Source: Sycobia sp. Sy_11 (lineage: Eukaryota; Arthropoda; Insecta; Hymenoptera; Epichrysomallidae). Taken from it: a stretch of DNA of 64,000 nucleotides. The position numbers were made by a program, and so were the translations under genes. The DNA lies in assembly GCA_018907035.1 (NCBI GenBank), contig JACCIC010000215.1, positions 620,001-684,000 of the forward strand. The letters run 5' to 3'. Shown one piece after another: positions 1-10,659 of this stretch. A model generated the notes under the pieces. That model was not told the origin of the DNA and ran no database searches. It saw nothing but the letters and a program-made list of their open reading frames with translations. How positions within the stretch are numbered: the stretch's first letter is position 1; each line of letters starts with the position of its first letter.

Positions 1-310
1 GTATGCGACCAAAGCACCTGACTACGACTCAGGGCATCACTACCATACACTTTAAGAACTTTTTCATAAGTTTCTATCGCTGTTTCGCTGAGTTTCGCAC
101 AACATTTTATCGCGCACCTTTGCTCTAAATTTCTTTGTTGCACTTTCGTGACATGGACTACTCGCGTGCTGTTACAAAACACAAAATAACTGACGAAGAA
201 ATGATCGTAAGAGTGTCTTCAAGGTCTCAATCGAGAGAATCGAGAGTAGGGATCTACTATTACGGTGGCGGAGTTACAGGTTCGCAGTATTACGGGCCGT
301 ATGTATATAT

Positions 311-479
311 GGGCATATCTTTATATGTATAAAATTCATAATTTATATATGAACATATTTATGTGTATATGTGCATATGGGCATATATTTTTACGTATCA
401 AATCCATAATTTATATGTGAATATATGTATGTGTATATGTGCATATGGGCATATTTTTATATGTATTAAATTCATAAAC
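311..479. repeat. 68-bp AT-rich minisatellite, about 2.5 units
   Basis: The block beginning gggcatat recurs at 311, 379 and 447, giving a 68-bp period. Each unit carries a TATAAAATTCATAATTTATAT-like core and a gtgtatatgtgcatat segment. The units differ by scattered substitutions, so this is an aged tandem duplication. The first 310 bases hold nothing I recognise. Confidence 0.75.
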
Positions 480-577
480 AATGAATTATGTATTGCTTAC
501 AAAATCCGAGCGATAAGAATTCTTTTTCCTTCAGAATGGTTTCCATACGCGCTTTCATACCAAGACTTTACTTACGT

Positions 578-609
578 CTTCTCTCTCTCTCTCTCTGTCT
601 CTCTCTCTT

Positions 610-668
<59 letters not shown>
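578..668. repeat. (CT)n microsatellite
   Basis: About 90 bp of nearly pure CT dinucleotide, with gt interruptions near 597 and 611. The long open frames of S and L across it are low-complexity artefacts, not genes. Confidence 0.95.
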
Positions 669-792
669 TATTCTCCCTCGCTCTTACTTACCTCTCCGCT
701 CCTTCGCTTTGTCGTCGATCTATAATAACATACACATATTAAATTGTGTCAATGTCTCTAGGCGTTTGGAATACAGGCTACGACTGAAATGA

Positions 793-798
793 CAGAGA

Positions 799-839
<41 letters not shown>

Positions 840-954
840 TAGACATAGGATAGTGACCGCATACGGAGTTCACAGTCCGACGGAAGTCGAGCACCGCAGC
901 CGCGGCCGCCTGCCCGACTGGTATTGAGCGAGAGAGAGAGAGAGAGAGAGAGAG
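793..954. repeat. Two (GA)n tracts around a GC-rich segment
   Basis: GA tracts lie at 793-836 and 929-954. The segment between them is GC-rich and contains a NotI-like gcggccgc. GA tracts of this kind recur through the window, often beside LTR-like sequence. Confidence 0.9.
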
Positions 955-1275
955 CAACGACTGCTGCGTCTCTAGCAGCCAGCTCGCGAGGAATTCCGAG
1001 GTCGCCCAGCGGAGGACGGCTAAGGCAAAGTTTTCCGTTACCTTTAATAAAGTGCGCTAAAGATTAGGGTCGTCGCGTCCGCCGTTGGTGTACCCGCGCT
1101 GCTATCGTATTTATGCGAATCGTCGAAGTGTAAGAGTGTGCGCGAGTGAATAAAAGAGCGTGAAGCTCGTTATTTGATACAGAACTTACTGTCTATTGAT
1201 TTCTCCCGTCAATCTCCCTAGTCCGTTTTCAGGTTAATACGAAGTATCCACGGACTTATGCAGCATTGCCTCAAG
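840..1275 (+). promoter_or_regulatory. Possible 5' LTR/leader of gypsy-1
   Basis: This CpG-rich stretch lies directly upstream of the first gag-like frames. It includes AATAAA-type signals near 1048 and 1150 and a ggtaagtg splice-donor-like string near 1274. I could not find a matching copy downstream of the element, so an LTR is inferred from position only. Confidence 0.25.
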
Positions 1276-1540
1276 GTAAGTGAAAAGCTCAGCTCAACTG
1301 CGCTGGAGAATAATAAAAAGGAAGCACCACCCGCGCGGCTCAGCAAATGACAACGGAAGCGTCCGAGCAACACCAAGCCGCCTCAACGAGGTTACAGTGG
1401 TCAGGACTATTTATGAGCCATGGACACAGACACCGGCTCACATTACCCAAGTCGGGGGAAGGCAAGAACTCCCGCTAGCAGTAACATACAGCTAGCAAAT
1501 TCCCCCTTTTGGCACTATTTGGCACTATCCACATCCCATC

Positions 1541-2874
1541 ATGCTGCCGCCAAGCACGGCTATGCCGGTCACCGGCAGCCCGAGCACGGCACCACTCGAG
1601 AACCACCAAGAGGCACGTAACATCAGCCTACAGAATAGTACCGGCCGACCCTTAGAGAACACGTATCTCAAAGAATTCATAGACAGATTGGAAGAGACAA
1701 TACAAAAGTCTAGATATCCCGGCGTCAGAAATTTTAAAACTAATTCCTGGCATTTTGAGCAGTACTGCGCACATATGGGCCCGACCCATCAACACGAGCT
1801 GGAGGTCTTTCAACGACTTCAAGTCTGCACTACGTCGCTAATTCAGGCCTATAGATTACACCTTGCGACTTGAAGAAGAGCTGAGGGATCGAACGCAAGG
1901 TTCGAAAGAACCAATTGGCTCATACCTCCGAGGAATGTGAGTACTGCTCGACAAAATGTCGCCGGCGCTCCCCACGAATCTCAATTAGACAGAATATACC
2001 GGAATCTAAATCCTGATTACCTCAACAAGATTGACCGTGGGGACTTTGAATCGATTGACGACATACAGCTGCTAGGACAGCGTCTAGAATTGAAAAAAGA
2101 ACTGTCCCGACCATATAAAGACCCACCCCCAGCAGAAGACTGTATGGTGAGCACGGCAGCATGCGCACTAGCAGAAAGAAATCGTAGACGCTCGAAGTTA
2201 GCCGCACTAGCCAGCAAAGGCTACCAAATGTGCAAAAACACGTGACGCTAGTCGAACTGTCAGCTCCAATACTGACTAGGCCAGATGATGAAAATCCACG
2301 TAACACGCAAAAACCCCGGAGCTACAGCCCATCATCTCGAAGCGCACGCATATCATCGCCGGAACTACAAAAACGAAACGTGAGTCGGCAACGGACCCCA
2401 CCGACAAGACAACGATCATTACCAACCCGATACCGATCACCATCACCTTACCGAAACCGTACACCCCATCATCCCCCAAATACAGGTCCCCATCACCATA
2501 CCGAGATAGTTATACGCTCAACCGACCCTACCGAAGCCCCTCATGTAACCACAACCCTGATCAACCTAATTACAACAGAAACCGACAAGATCGGTCGCAG
2601 ACACCAGAATACCGGCACGAACGATCGAGCCGCGAGGAACACACAGATCAATCTACGCATTATGCAGAACGGCGATCGCCTGACCGACACAGGCACAGGG
2701 ATGATCGCACATCAAATTCTAATGAGAGACGATCACCTGATCGTGACTCGCGCTCATCGTATAACCGAGACAGGAGTAAGAGCACATCGAGTAGACGTAA
2801 GGACAATAGACCCTGTGGGACGTGTAAAAAACCGGGGCACTGGGCAAATAGGTGCCCAGACAGACGGCAATTAA
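1541..2874 (+). pseudogene. gag: Gypsy-1 gag, frameshifted
   Basis: This encodes the capsid and nucleocapsid polyprotein that packages element RNA. An N-terminal EFIDRLEETI segment matches the gag fragment on the opposite strand near 22.6 kb, so the two belong to related families. Capsid-like sequence continues through a KIDRGDFESIDD block near 2030. A basic, proline- and arginine-rich stretch follows. A CCHC knuckle ends the frame (CGTCKKPGHWANRC, about 2818-2862) with all four ligands present. At least two frame changes occur, near 1860 and 2235. Upstream frames from 1280 to 1540 may be leader. Confidence 0.7.
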
Positions 2875-2922
2875 TTGCTATAATTACGGAGAACGAGACA
2901 TCACCACGCTCAATTACCCACG

Positions 2923-3645
2923 ATGCGGCCCGAACAACAGGTCGGGAAGTGCATAGGGGAGCAAGTATCTGGAACCAGCCTTGACACCCCACATGACACG
3001 GCTCCACGCATAAGGGAGAACAACCCCAGAACACAATGCCCGAAAGCCAGAGACGTAACAAGCACGCACCCTACGGAACAAATACATGAAGAAGAGAACA
3101 GATTCTTCTTAATCATAGAGATCATGGGGAAGATTTTTCCGGCGCTAATAGACCCAGGCGCCAGATCCTATATCGGGCCTGAGCCAGGCAAATTGGTAGA
3201 GTCAGCGATCCTACCGATAACATCTTATATGCAGATGGCTGATGGAAAGCTCTGCCCAAACGACGGAGAGATCGACCTGGTACTGCAAATCAATGGCCAA
3301 CGTTTTAAGGCCCGATTTAAGGTATCGAAAGGACTAAAATACAACCTCATAATAGGGATGGACATTCTCACCCTAATGAAGGTCATGAAAAACTTTGCAT
3401 ACGATACATGTCATACACACTGGAAAATAACGCGACACTTCGTGTCGCCAGGTAATGTGCCTCACGAAACCATCACTGCCATAGCTGAATGGAGTAGCCC
3501 GTCTGAATGCGGCAAAAAGGCAGGGACACGAGCAAAACCTTGCATCTGGTGCGGATGCAGCTGCATTACATCGACGTATAAGGGCACCGTCCCATTAAAC
3601 AGCGAGTACGTCGATTCCAGACCGGTTACTCAAACAGACGCATAA
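2923..3645 (+). pseudogene. Gypsy-1 aspartic protease region
   Basis: Retropepsin-type protease would cut the gag-pol polyprotein. The flap and active-site neighbourhood reads ALIDPGARSYIG (active site 3151-3162), where the family has D-T/S-G-A. The second residue is Pro, which should impair catalysis. A conserved LIIGMDIL segment, the usual LGxDxL block, lies near 3350. The frame remains open for 240 codons, but the C-terminal part runs into the protease-RT spacer and is degenerate. Confidence 0.7.
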
Positions 3646-3654
3646 CAAAATAGA

Positions 3655-4235
3655 TTGGCTGCTGCAAAGGGCATTATCGAGCCATCCACGAGCGCATGGA
3701 GTAGTTGCTCTATGATTGTGCCCAAGAAAGATGGGAAGATTCGCTTCTGTATCGACAATAGGGCGGTGAACCACATAACAAGGAAATCGCGTATGCCTCA
3801 TATGGATGTCTTACTAGACAACCTAAAGGATGCTCGGTATCTATCCAAGATAGATCTGAGCCAGGCATACCATCAGATTCCCTTAGATCCAGGCAGCAAG
3901 GAAATCACCGCCATTGCAGTCCCACAGAAGGGCTTATTCCAGTATACTAGACTACCATACAGGCTGACTAACGCCCCAGCCAGCTTTCAAAGAGGAATGG
4001 ACCTTATTTTTGGGCCGGAATGACAGCCGACCGTTTTCGTCTACATGGACAACATAATATTCGCCACTAAGACATTCGAGCGTTACACTCGGGAATTAAT
4101 TGCGATGTTCACCCGCCTGAATGAGGTCGGGTTACAAATTAACAAGCATATATCCGATTGCTGCCTGGAGGTTAAGTATCTCAGCTATATAGTAGACAAA
4201 ATAGGCCTACACAGATTCCAGCTCCAACCGGAAAA
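3655..4235 (+). pseudogene. Gypsy-1 reverse transcriptase fragment
   Basis: RT palm and fingers of a Ty3/gypsy polymerase. Visible blocks in order: [46 protein letters not shown] (first catalytic Asp), LFQYTRLPY, NAPASFQR, then YMDN at 4042-4053. The last is the YxDD box with its second Asp changed to Asn. A TGA at 4021 interrupts the domain. The sequence ends after the PEK thumb motif, and RNase H and integrase are missing, so a deletion of roughly 2 kb relative to a full pol is inferred. Confidence 0.85.
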
Positions 4236-4238
4236 ACA

Positions 4239-5810
4239 ATGCTAAGAGGCATAGGCAGAGACCGGGGACTCCGGCGGCAGGATATGCCCAAACAGGTCAG
4301 ACTCGGGGAGACCTATACCCCCGAGGGTCTACTCTCCGATCTAGGCGAGATTCGTGATATAACCCCAAAGAACACGAACGCACCAGCTGTGCAAGCGCGT
4401 CGGGATATTCCCATGAAAACAACCCATGCGTTAGATAGGAGCGAATTAGTAGGAGCTCTGAAAGAACTGCAGGAAGATCTGATTCAGTTCAGTCCAGATT
4501 CGACCCAAGAAATCGACGAAAACGAGGAGTCGCCGACGAACCTAAAACCGACCAGCGAGGCATCGTTCGCGCTATCCCTATTGGATACAAGCGTGCCCGA
4601 CTTACTCGACTTCGGGCACCAAGAAACCCACCCTCCCCCTACCGCTATTAAAGTCCCAGCGCGCGCACTAAAAGCGCGTGATCGTCCGGAACGATGTAAA
4701 ACTACCACAACACCAACAATAACAACGCCCGAAGAAGTCACAGAGGAGTTAGTTCAAGAAGAGCATGATCGTCCGTAAAGACGTAAAACTACCACAACAA
4801 CAACTAATATCAGCACAAATGACGCAACTGAAAAGCTAAGATACGAAGAGGAGAAATTAATATATAATCCCTTCGCGAAAAGATACGAACTATTAGAGGG
4901 TAAAGACGGGTACGTTTCTGATGGAGCGGCGTCACACAAAACGGGACCGCTCGAGGCGTCTAAACGCAAGGTGCGAATCCAGAAAAACGTACTCAGATGC
5001 AATTATCAGCAAATACGCTCAATAAGCCCGCCACCATTTCAACCAGGACCAAAATTCCACCGGAGGTCCGTACCAACAAGACAGCCCGCCAGGAGGCCGG
5101 CTGAAAAGATTGTATACGTGAGTACGTCAGAAGATGGTAAGGTCAGACTATACCGCGGCGACCGTTGCGCGTTCATGCGCTCGGTCGCAGTACAAAAGTC
5201 AGGCCGAAGGGAATCTCACCCAGAAACTTCAGGCGCTTAGGACACAGAGGACAGGGAGAAGATCATCGTACCGTCGAAGTACAAAACCTCCTGTGACAAT
5301 AGGACCTGCGTCGAAAAATTCCCCCACAAACCCCTCTCGCGCCCATTAAACACTCCCACCTATCTGTCCACTCAATACCACCTACAATATAACCAATTAA
5401 AATCGAACAAGGCGACTGCGCCAGGGGCAAGTCTACATGAGCCATTCAGCAGGCGAATGGCGACTAAACCCATTCCGGCCCTGATGGACATGGCTGTAGC
5501 ACCGGCACCAAACATTTTATCCGTCCCGCAAAACCCCACCCCTCACTGCCAACAATATCACGGCCAAGACTGGGCAGCATGAAGTCTATACCAGCCACCC
5601 AGTCCACAAATCGCCAAAAGAATTCCGCGCAGATAACGGCGAACGGAAATGGTGTTGCCCAGGGTACAGGAGAGGGTGCTCTAGCATGGCAATGCTGGAA
5701 CTGCGGCGACCATGGTCACCGCTGCTCGAACTGCCCGCAACCGCGCAGCCGACGTTTCTGATACCGGTGCGACAGAAATGCACACGACGTACTGTCGTGC
5801 GCAGTTTACC
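4239..5810 (+). pseudogene. Second zinc-knuckle protein downstream of truncated pol
   Basis: One reading frame runs 4239-5240 with a single TAA at 4776-4778. It then continues, with frame changes, to two CCHC knuckles: CWNCGDHGHRCSNC near 5695-5736 and a second (YRCDRNAHDVLSC) near 5762. The first Cys of the second knuckle is replaced by a TGA stop. The N-terminal half is acidic and Ser/Thr/Pro-rich, with no fold I recognise. A short internal duplication (gatcgtccg + aaaactaccacaac at about 4680 and 4768) produced the TAA in its second copy. It could be gag of a second nested element or a third ORF of gypsy-1. It is nucleocapsid-like, but its function is unknown. Confidence 0.55.
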
Positions 5811-6529
5811 CAAGACGACGTACGCCTGATGGATCGTCTTGGGAGGAGGATGTTCCGGCGGATACTGAGGCGAAGACGACATGACAGGCGTCCGAAAGGA
5901 CAGATATGAAAGGTACGGCGCAGCAGAGAAGCGAGCAGACAGCTGACCCAAATATGATTAGACAAGTGATGCAACAGGTCGCTGGCGCCTTCGGTAATGG
6001 CTCGCAGCCGATAATGATAGTGCTGTCATTCTACGTAAATAAGTAGGACGTTAAGAAGAGCATACGAATGGCACACTACAAATGGAACGTTACAAATAGT
6101 AATACCATGTTAGAAATATATTGAAGTTATAAACGACGCCCACACTCATTACAAATAGCAATCACGCATTATAAATGGCAAAGGATGACAATATCAGTGA
6201 ATCATCACAAATGGCCCAGAAGAGGTGATTAGCTGAAAACCTTTCCCCTTACCGAAATCCCCTTGATCTGCCCCTTCCGCGAAAATGAAAACACGTCCCG
6301 ACCATCCCCATGGGAATCAGATACAGTGATGTGCAATACCACTCAACGGGAACGTTGTAATCGCGATGTACATAGAAGCAAGCTACGGGATTCATAGGAA
6401 AGATAAGCAAACAATGCTTAAAACCCGTGAGTAATTGTTTTTTTCTTTTCTCCCAATCATTCGACGACTATGTTGTACTAATTACTAATTAAAGAATTAA
6501 AAAGGGCACAGCGTCGGCGGGCGTGGACA
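5811..6529. other. Noncoding stretch with recurring ACAAATRG motif
   Basis: No coding frame recognised. Between 6076 and 6215 the string (t/c)acaaatRg, or a one-base variant, occurs five times (near 6077, 6091, 6150, 6170 and 6206). It may be the 3' end or LTR of gypsy-1, but no matching upstream copy was seen. Confidence 0.4.
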
Positions 6530-6885
6530 TAAACGGCAAAGTGCCGATTGAAGCGAGCATGCAATGGCTCTCGTAATAGATCAGCTACTTAACTTACAAT
6601 AACATTGTTCCTCATATGCTTTACTCGCAACTTCATGCCATTACATCACCCTGGAGGATTAAGGTTTCATAGTAAAATAATCGTTCTCCTAATTTTATTC
6701 GAATAATATGTGTCGGAAATCCTGCGGGATTTAAAAAATTGAAGAACTCTAATGGAAAATGAATAGCATCTTCGGTATTAACAGTAGTATCAATGGATGC
6801 ATATTCCTTAACTGTACCTCGAACTTTTTCTAAAATAATACTATTAATTTCAAAACCAGGCATATTTCGATGTGTAATTATCGAT
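6530..6885 (-). pseudogene. Helitron helicase, C-terminal part
   Basis: Minus-strand frames resemble the C-terminal domain of PIF1-like Helitron helicases: an ITHRNMPGFEIN start, EDAIHFPLEFFNFLNPAGFP, an IKLG block, then after a frame change LNPP..CNGMKLRVKHMRNNVI (near 6560-6660). In active relatives this segment reads LNPP-LCNGTRL. The domain would help unwind the element during rolling-circle transposition. Stops and a frameshift break it. Confidence 0.8.
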
Positions 6886-7257
6886 TTATTAATAAATATT
6901 TTTTTATCGGTCTTAAAGTCCAATCAATTCAATCTAAAAATAAAAATAAAAAATAAAAATAAAAATAAAATTAAAAAGAAAAAATAAAAATTAAAAATAA
7001 CAATAAAAAATTAAATTAAAAATTAAATTAAAATTATAATGACAGTCAGACTGTCCTTGTTTACATTCACCCCCGTAGACTAATCTGAAAATAAAATATT
7101 AGCTGAAAAAATTCTTTGTTACTAAAGTGCAGTCTGACTATCCCCAACACCCTTACCTAATTGAAGACTTGTCCAATGTTTCGAGCTCGCTACGGCTCCT
7201 CATCAGGGACTAAACTAAACCTGATATTCTAATCTATATATACTCATCCCCACCATT
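6886..7257 (-). repeat. Inverted Penelope terminal repeat (pLTR), left
   Basis: This is the reverse complement of 9478-9830, including a TTTTATTTTTA-rich tract, the CAAGGACAGTCTGACTGTC palindrome-like segment and the hammerhead motif. It also includes a piece of the 3' UTR (tggtggggatgag), which directly abuts the truncated RT gene at about 7257. An inverted 5' tail of this kind is known in Penelope elements. Confidence 0.85.
7171..7210 (-). ncRNA. Hammerhead ribozyme motif A (minus strand)
   Basis: Read on the minus strand: stem I strand GTCC, core CTGATGA, stem II GAGC/GCTC around a CGTAGCGA loop, core GAAA, then CATT and the second stem I strand GGAC. The other pLTR copies have CGTT here. 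The G-to-A change removes the single C-G pair of the minimal stem III, so activity is doubtful. Hammerheads with very short stem III are known from Penelope terminal repeats. Confidence 0.75.
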
Positions 7258-8398
7258 CGTACAGGAACAGTGGCATGAAATTAATTTGCATACAAAATTG
7301 ACAATGAATGAATTTATTAAAGCAATTAATTTGGTTTTTAATAACACAATTTTTGCATTTGATAATAAATTTTATGAACAAAAATACGGATGTACAATGG
7401 GGTCGCCTTTGTTACCGGTTATAGCTAATTTAGTTATGGAAAAGTTGGAAAGTATAGCCTTGTCAAAATTGTTTTTTGAACCAATAATATTTAAGAGATA
7501 TGTTGATGATATCTTTACAATTGTTCCGGAAGTTTTTGTGGATGAAATGGTGGATGTTTTAAATTCTGTACATGACAGAATTAAATTTACAAGGGAGGTT
7601 GAGATTAATAGTCAGTTAAGTTTTCTGGACATTAATGTCATTAGATGTAGTAATAATAAGGTGAAACTTAATTGATACAGAAAGCCTACTTGGTCAGGTA
7701 GGTTTTTTAGATTTTAATTCACACCACCAATTCGGAAACAAAATTGGAGCACTGAAGGGTGTCATTCACTGAGCAATAAAATTGTCACATAAAGATTTTA
7801 GACAAAATAAACTTTTATTAATAATGGTTATCCAATTCAATTTATTAATAGATTAATTGCTGAGAGATTGTTTGACATTTATAATACCGAAAATAGACAT
7901 AGTGCAGGAGTTGATGTTAACGGAGGCAAAATTATTGTCTTGCCATATGTTAGAGGATTATCTGAAAGAATTAAAAGAAATTTTCGGAAATATAACATTC
8001 AAATTTTCTTTAAAAATAGCAATAATTTAAGTACATTGTTTAATAATTGCAAAGATAGGGATGATTTATGCTTAAAATCAGGAGTTGTTTACAAAATTAA
8101 TTTTATGGATTGTTATAAATACTATATTGGACAAACAGGTCGATATTTAAAAAAGAGAATTTATGAACATAAATATAGTTTACGTAGCTCACATATTACT
8201 TCCGGTTTAAAAAAGCATTGTTTAAAGTTTTTACATTCTTTCAATTTTGTGAATGTGGATATTTTAGAACATGGTATTAATAATAAGTATAAACGGGAGA
8301 GTCTTGAAAGTATTCACATTTCCAGCAATCGAAATAATGTGAATTTAATGTTAGAGTCTGGTAGATTGGACAGTGTTTATCATTCCTTATTAAACTGA
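7258..8398 (+). pseudogene. Penelope RT (C-terminal half) and GIY-YIG endonuclease
   Basis: The first frame (about 7258-7675) contains RT blocks YGCTMGSPLLPVIANLVME, FKRYVDD (YxDD intact) and SFLDINV. After frameshifts near 7675-7860, a second open frame (7868-8398) holds the linker and a GIY-YIG nuclease: VYKINFMDCYKYYIGQTGRY, then KKRIYEHK. The GIY-YIG enzyme nicks target DNA and RT primes from the nick. The N-terminal half of RT is missing, consistent with 5' truncation. The minus-strand copy near 41 kb belongs to the same family and retains the missing N-terminal part. Confidence 0.9.
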
Positions 8399-8475
8399 TT
8401 GGTTTTGGACAATTTGTGTAGAGGGGGAATTTATATTTAATTTACTAAATTTGGTGGTGGGGATGGGTATATATA

Positions 8476-8803
8476 CAGATCGGAGAAGACGTACGATAAT
8501 TGGTGCAAATTGGGGAGAAGGCTGATGATTGGAGCATTGCGAAAAGAAGAGCTGTGATTGGAGGATCGAGGACGAAGACGAAGAGGTCTTCAAGATCTTT
8601 GAAGCCTGGAGAAGATACACGTGTCGCGGCCATTGCAAAAACTTTTAGCTTTTTTTCGGCGTAATTGAGAGACGGAAGGGAAGTTGTGCGAAGGCGGAAG
8701 TACGGGTGTAATAGAATAGTGATCGTGAAGTGGAAGGACAATGACTCCGTGGTGTGAAGTGTCGTGGACGATACGAACTGTGGCTCTGTGAAAAATCATT
8801 GAA

Positions 8804-8839
<36 letters not shown>

Positions 8840-9316
8840 AGGGAGAACTAGCACGTAAGAAAAGCCGGCAGCAGCAGCGAGTGTATGAGGGGACCCCCTC
8901 AGAATTAGCGGTATCGGTGAGTGGGCCTGCGCGCCCTTAAATTAATTAAATACCTGCGTAAATATTGCAAGCGGGGCAAACGGGACGCGGGGAAAATTAG
9001 GTAGCGGCGGCCACTAAAACGGGGAAACGAGGGGGTTTAGCGAGCGCGAATGCGAAATGGCGTGGAAAATGGCGGACGCCACTAGCGGCCAATTGTGAAG
9101 TTATGATAAAAAATCGATATTTGGCGAAATACGTTTCTTTTTCTTTTTCCCTGTAAATAATAACATAATAAAAAAACAACATATTAAATAATAATAATAA
9201 TACACACAATATAATTATTATAATGATAGCGAAATATCTAAAGCATATATGAAACATACCTAAATATATATACCAACCTAAGGAGTTAAATAAGATTTCT
9301 TTTTATCTATACGCAT

Positions 9317-9368
<52 letters not shown>

Positions 9369-9477
9369 TATCCGAATATAACAAACATATCAGCCCGAGT
9401 TCCCGCCCTGGAAGTGACCGGAAGAGAAGAAAAATAAGTAAAGGAAGTAACGAGCGGAAGTCCGCGCATCATTACAA
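8476..9477. other. Unidentified 1.0-kb insert in the Penelope 3' UTR
   Basis: The uninterrupted UTR is seen in the inverted left repeat, where tatatata is followed directly by gattagaatat. On the right, the two halves are separated by 1002 bp. The insert is partly GC-rich, carries a (CT)n tract at 8808-8837 and an (AT)n tract at 9324-9366, and has no coding frame I recognise. I see no clear terminal repeats or target-site duplication. Confidence 0.65.
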
Positions 9478-9859
9478 GATTAGAATATAAGGTTTAGTTT
9501 AGTCCCTGATCAGGAGCCGTAGCGAGCTCGAAACGTTGGACAAGTCTTCAATTAGGTAAGGGTGTTGGGCACAGTCAGAATGCACTTTACTAACAAAGAA
9601 TTTTTTCAGCTAATATTGTATTTTCAGATTAGTCTACGGGGGTGAATGTAAACAAGGACAGTCTGACTGTCATTATAATTTTAATTTAATTTTTAATTTA
9701 ATTTTTATTTTTAATTTTTATTTTTATTTTATTTTTATTTATTTATTTTTATTTTTATTTTTTATTTTTATTTTTAGATTGAATTGATTGGACTGTCAGA
9801 CCGATAAAAAAATATTTATTAATTTGTATATGGGCAGTCGACATAAGTACAATTAAATT
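9478..9859 (+). repeat. Penelope terminal repeat (pLTR), right
   Basis: It begins gattagaatataagg, carries the hammerhead motif, then caattaggtaagggtgttgg, the GGACAGTCTGACTGTC segment and a long TTTTA-rich tract. It ends ggcagtcgacataagtac...ttaaatt before the target-site copy. It is about the same length as the solo copy at 35.1 kb. Confidence 0.85.
9502..9541 (+). ncRNA. Hammerhead ribozyme motif B, core mutated
   Basis: Same architecture as the other copies: GTCC, core, GAGC/GCTC stem II, GAAA, CGTT, GGAC. The core here reads CTGATCA, so the invariant G at position 8 (base 9511) is C. G8 takes part in catalysis in hammerheads, so this copy is expected to be inactive. Confidence 0.75.
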
Positions 9860-10114
9860 ATTATCGATCTATCCCAAAGTCACTCAAACAGGTTTTGTAA
9901 TAGACTATCAACTTGAGGATGAATGTGAGAAATTAGGTCATCTACACTATAAAAAACAGTACCAATATTACAATTTACTATAGAAAGGTAGTCGACATTA
10001 TTAAAAACAGTTCCATTATTTTCTAATACATAATATAATATATAATATAATACATAATATAATGAATAACTTTAGAAAATCAGCTTATTTTATCTCCCAA
10101 GGTGAACTCTTATA

Positions 10115-10640
10115 TCAGTTTTTAATTTGAGCGTTTGAACGCTTTTTCCAAATTGCCAATGATTTCAGACATACTTCAACAATATCTGCCCTTGTTCTTC
10201 TTGCAATGACAGGTAATGTTTGTCGAAAATCGACTGCAAGAACAACAGTTATTCCACTCATTAATATATTGCAAGAGACAATGTCTTGAAGGCTTAGATC
10301 AAGAGCTTCAATATGAGCTCGATGACTCATTGTACATTCATCTCATAGTATAAGCATAGTTCCTTGTAGAAATCTATTCGAAGATTCATTTTTATGAATA
10401 GAATGAACTGATTGTTGTCTACACGAAACATTTAATGGCAACTTAAAAATCGAATGTTTAGTTCTTGCATCATGGATAGGTGTAGCAGAAATACCCTATG
10501 AAGCCACCTCAATTGCAATATTTCCAGTTCATCTAACTTGAGCAAGATGGATCAAAAATGTTTTCCCAATAACTCTAGCAGCATCTAAGAAGAAAATCAT
10601 AGGATTATTGTTATTTATATTGTTACCAATAATCGATGTG
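10115..10640 (-). pseudogene. Helitron PIF1-type helicase motor, N-terminal part
   Basis: From high to low coordinate the minus strand gives a Walker A region FFLDAARVIGKTF (about 10555-10605; family G-T-G-K-T), EVAS*GISAT with a stop (about 10490), KHSIFKLPLNVSC, then an open frame from 10330 with MSHRAHIEALD, ITVVLAVDFRQTLPVIARRTRAD. The last is the Walker B/motif region (GDFRQ in the family, VDFRQ here). Altered motifs and stops indicate an inactive helicase. The downstream frame continues to 9869, where the Penelope element interrupts it. Confidence 0.8.
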
Positions 10641-10659
10641 AAATGCTTCACATCGATCC

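Larger units (their letters stand above)
1280..5810 (+). mobile_element. Gypsy-1: Ty3/gypsy LTR retrotransposon relic
   Basis: The order gag with CCHC, aspartic protease and reverse transcriptase on one strand identifies a Ty3/gypsy element. Pol stops abruptly after the RT thumb (about 4235). RNase H and integrase are absent, and a second zinc-knuckle frame follows directly. Stops, frameshifts and altered active sites show that the copy is dead. LTRs are not resolved. Confidence 0.75.
6886..9868 (+). mobile_element. Penelope-like element copy 1, nested in the Helitron
   Basis: It contains an inverted terminal-repeat segment (left), a 5'-truncated RT + GIY-YIG gene on the plus strand, and a direct terminal repeat (right). 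ATTATCGAT occurs at 6877-6885 and 9860-9868 as a 9-bp target-site duplication. Removing the insert with one copy rejoins the Helitron helicase in a sensible order. An unrelated 1-kb segment sits inside the 3' untranslated part. Confidence 0.85.

Noticed and set aside
363..742. Open frames rich in Ser/Leu
   Set aside because: They are produced by the CT microsatellite.
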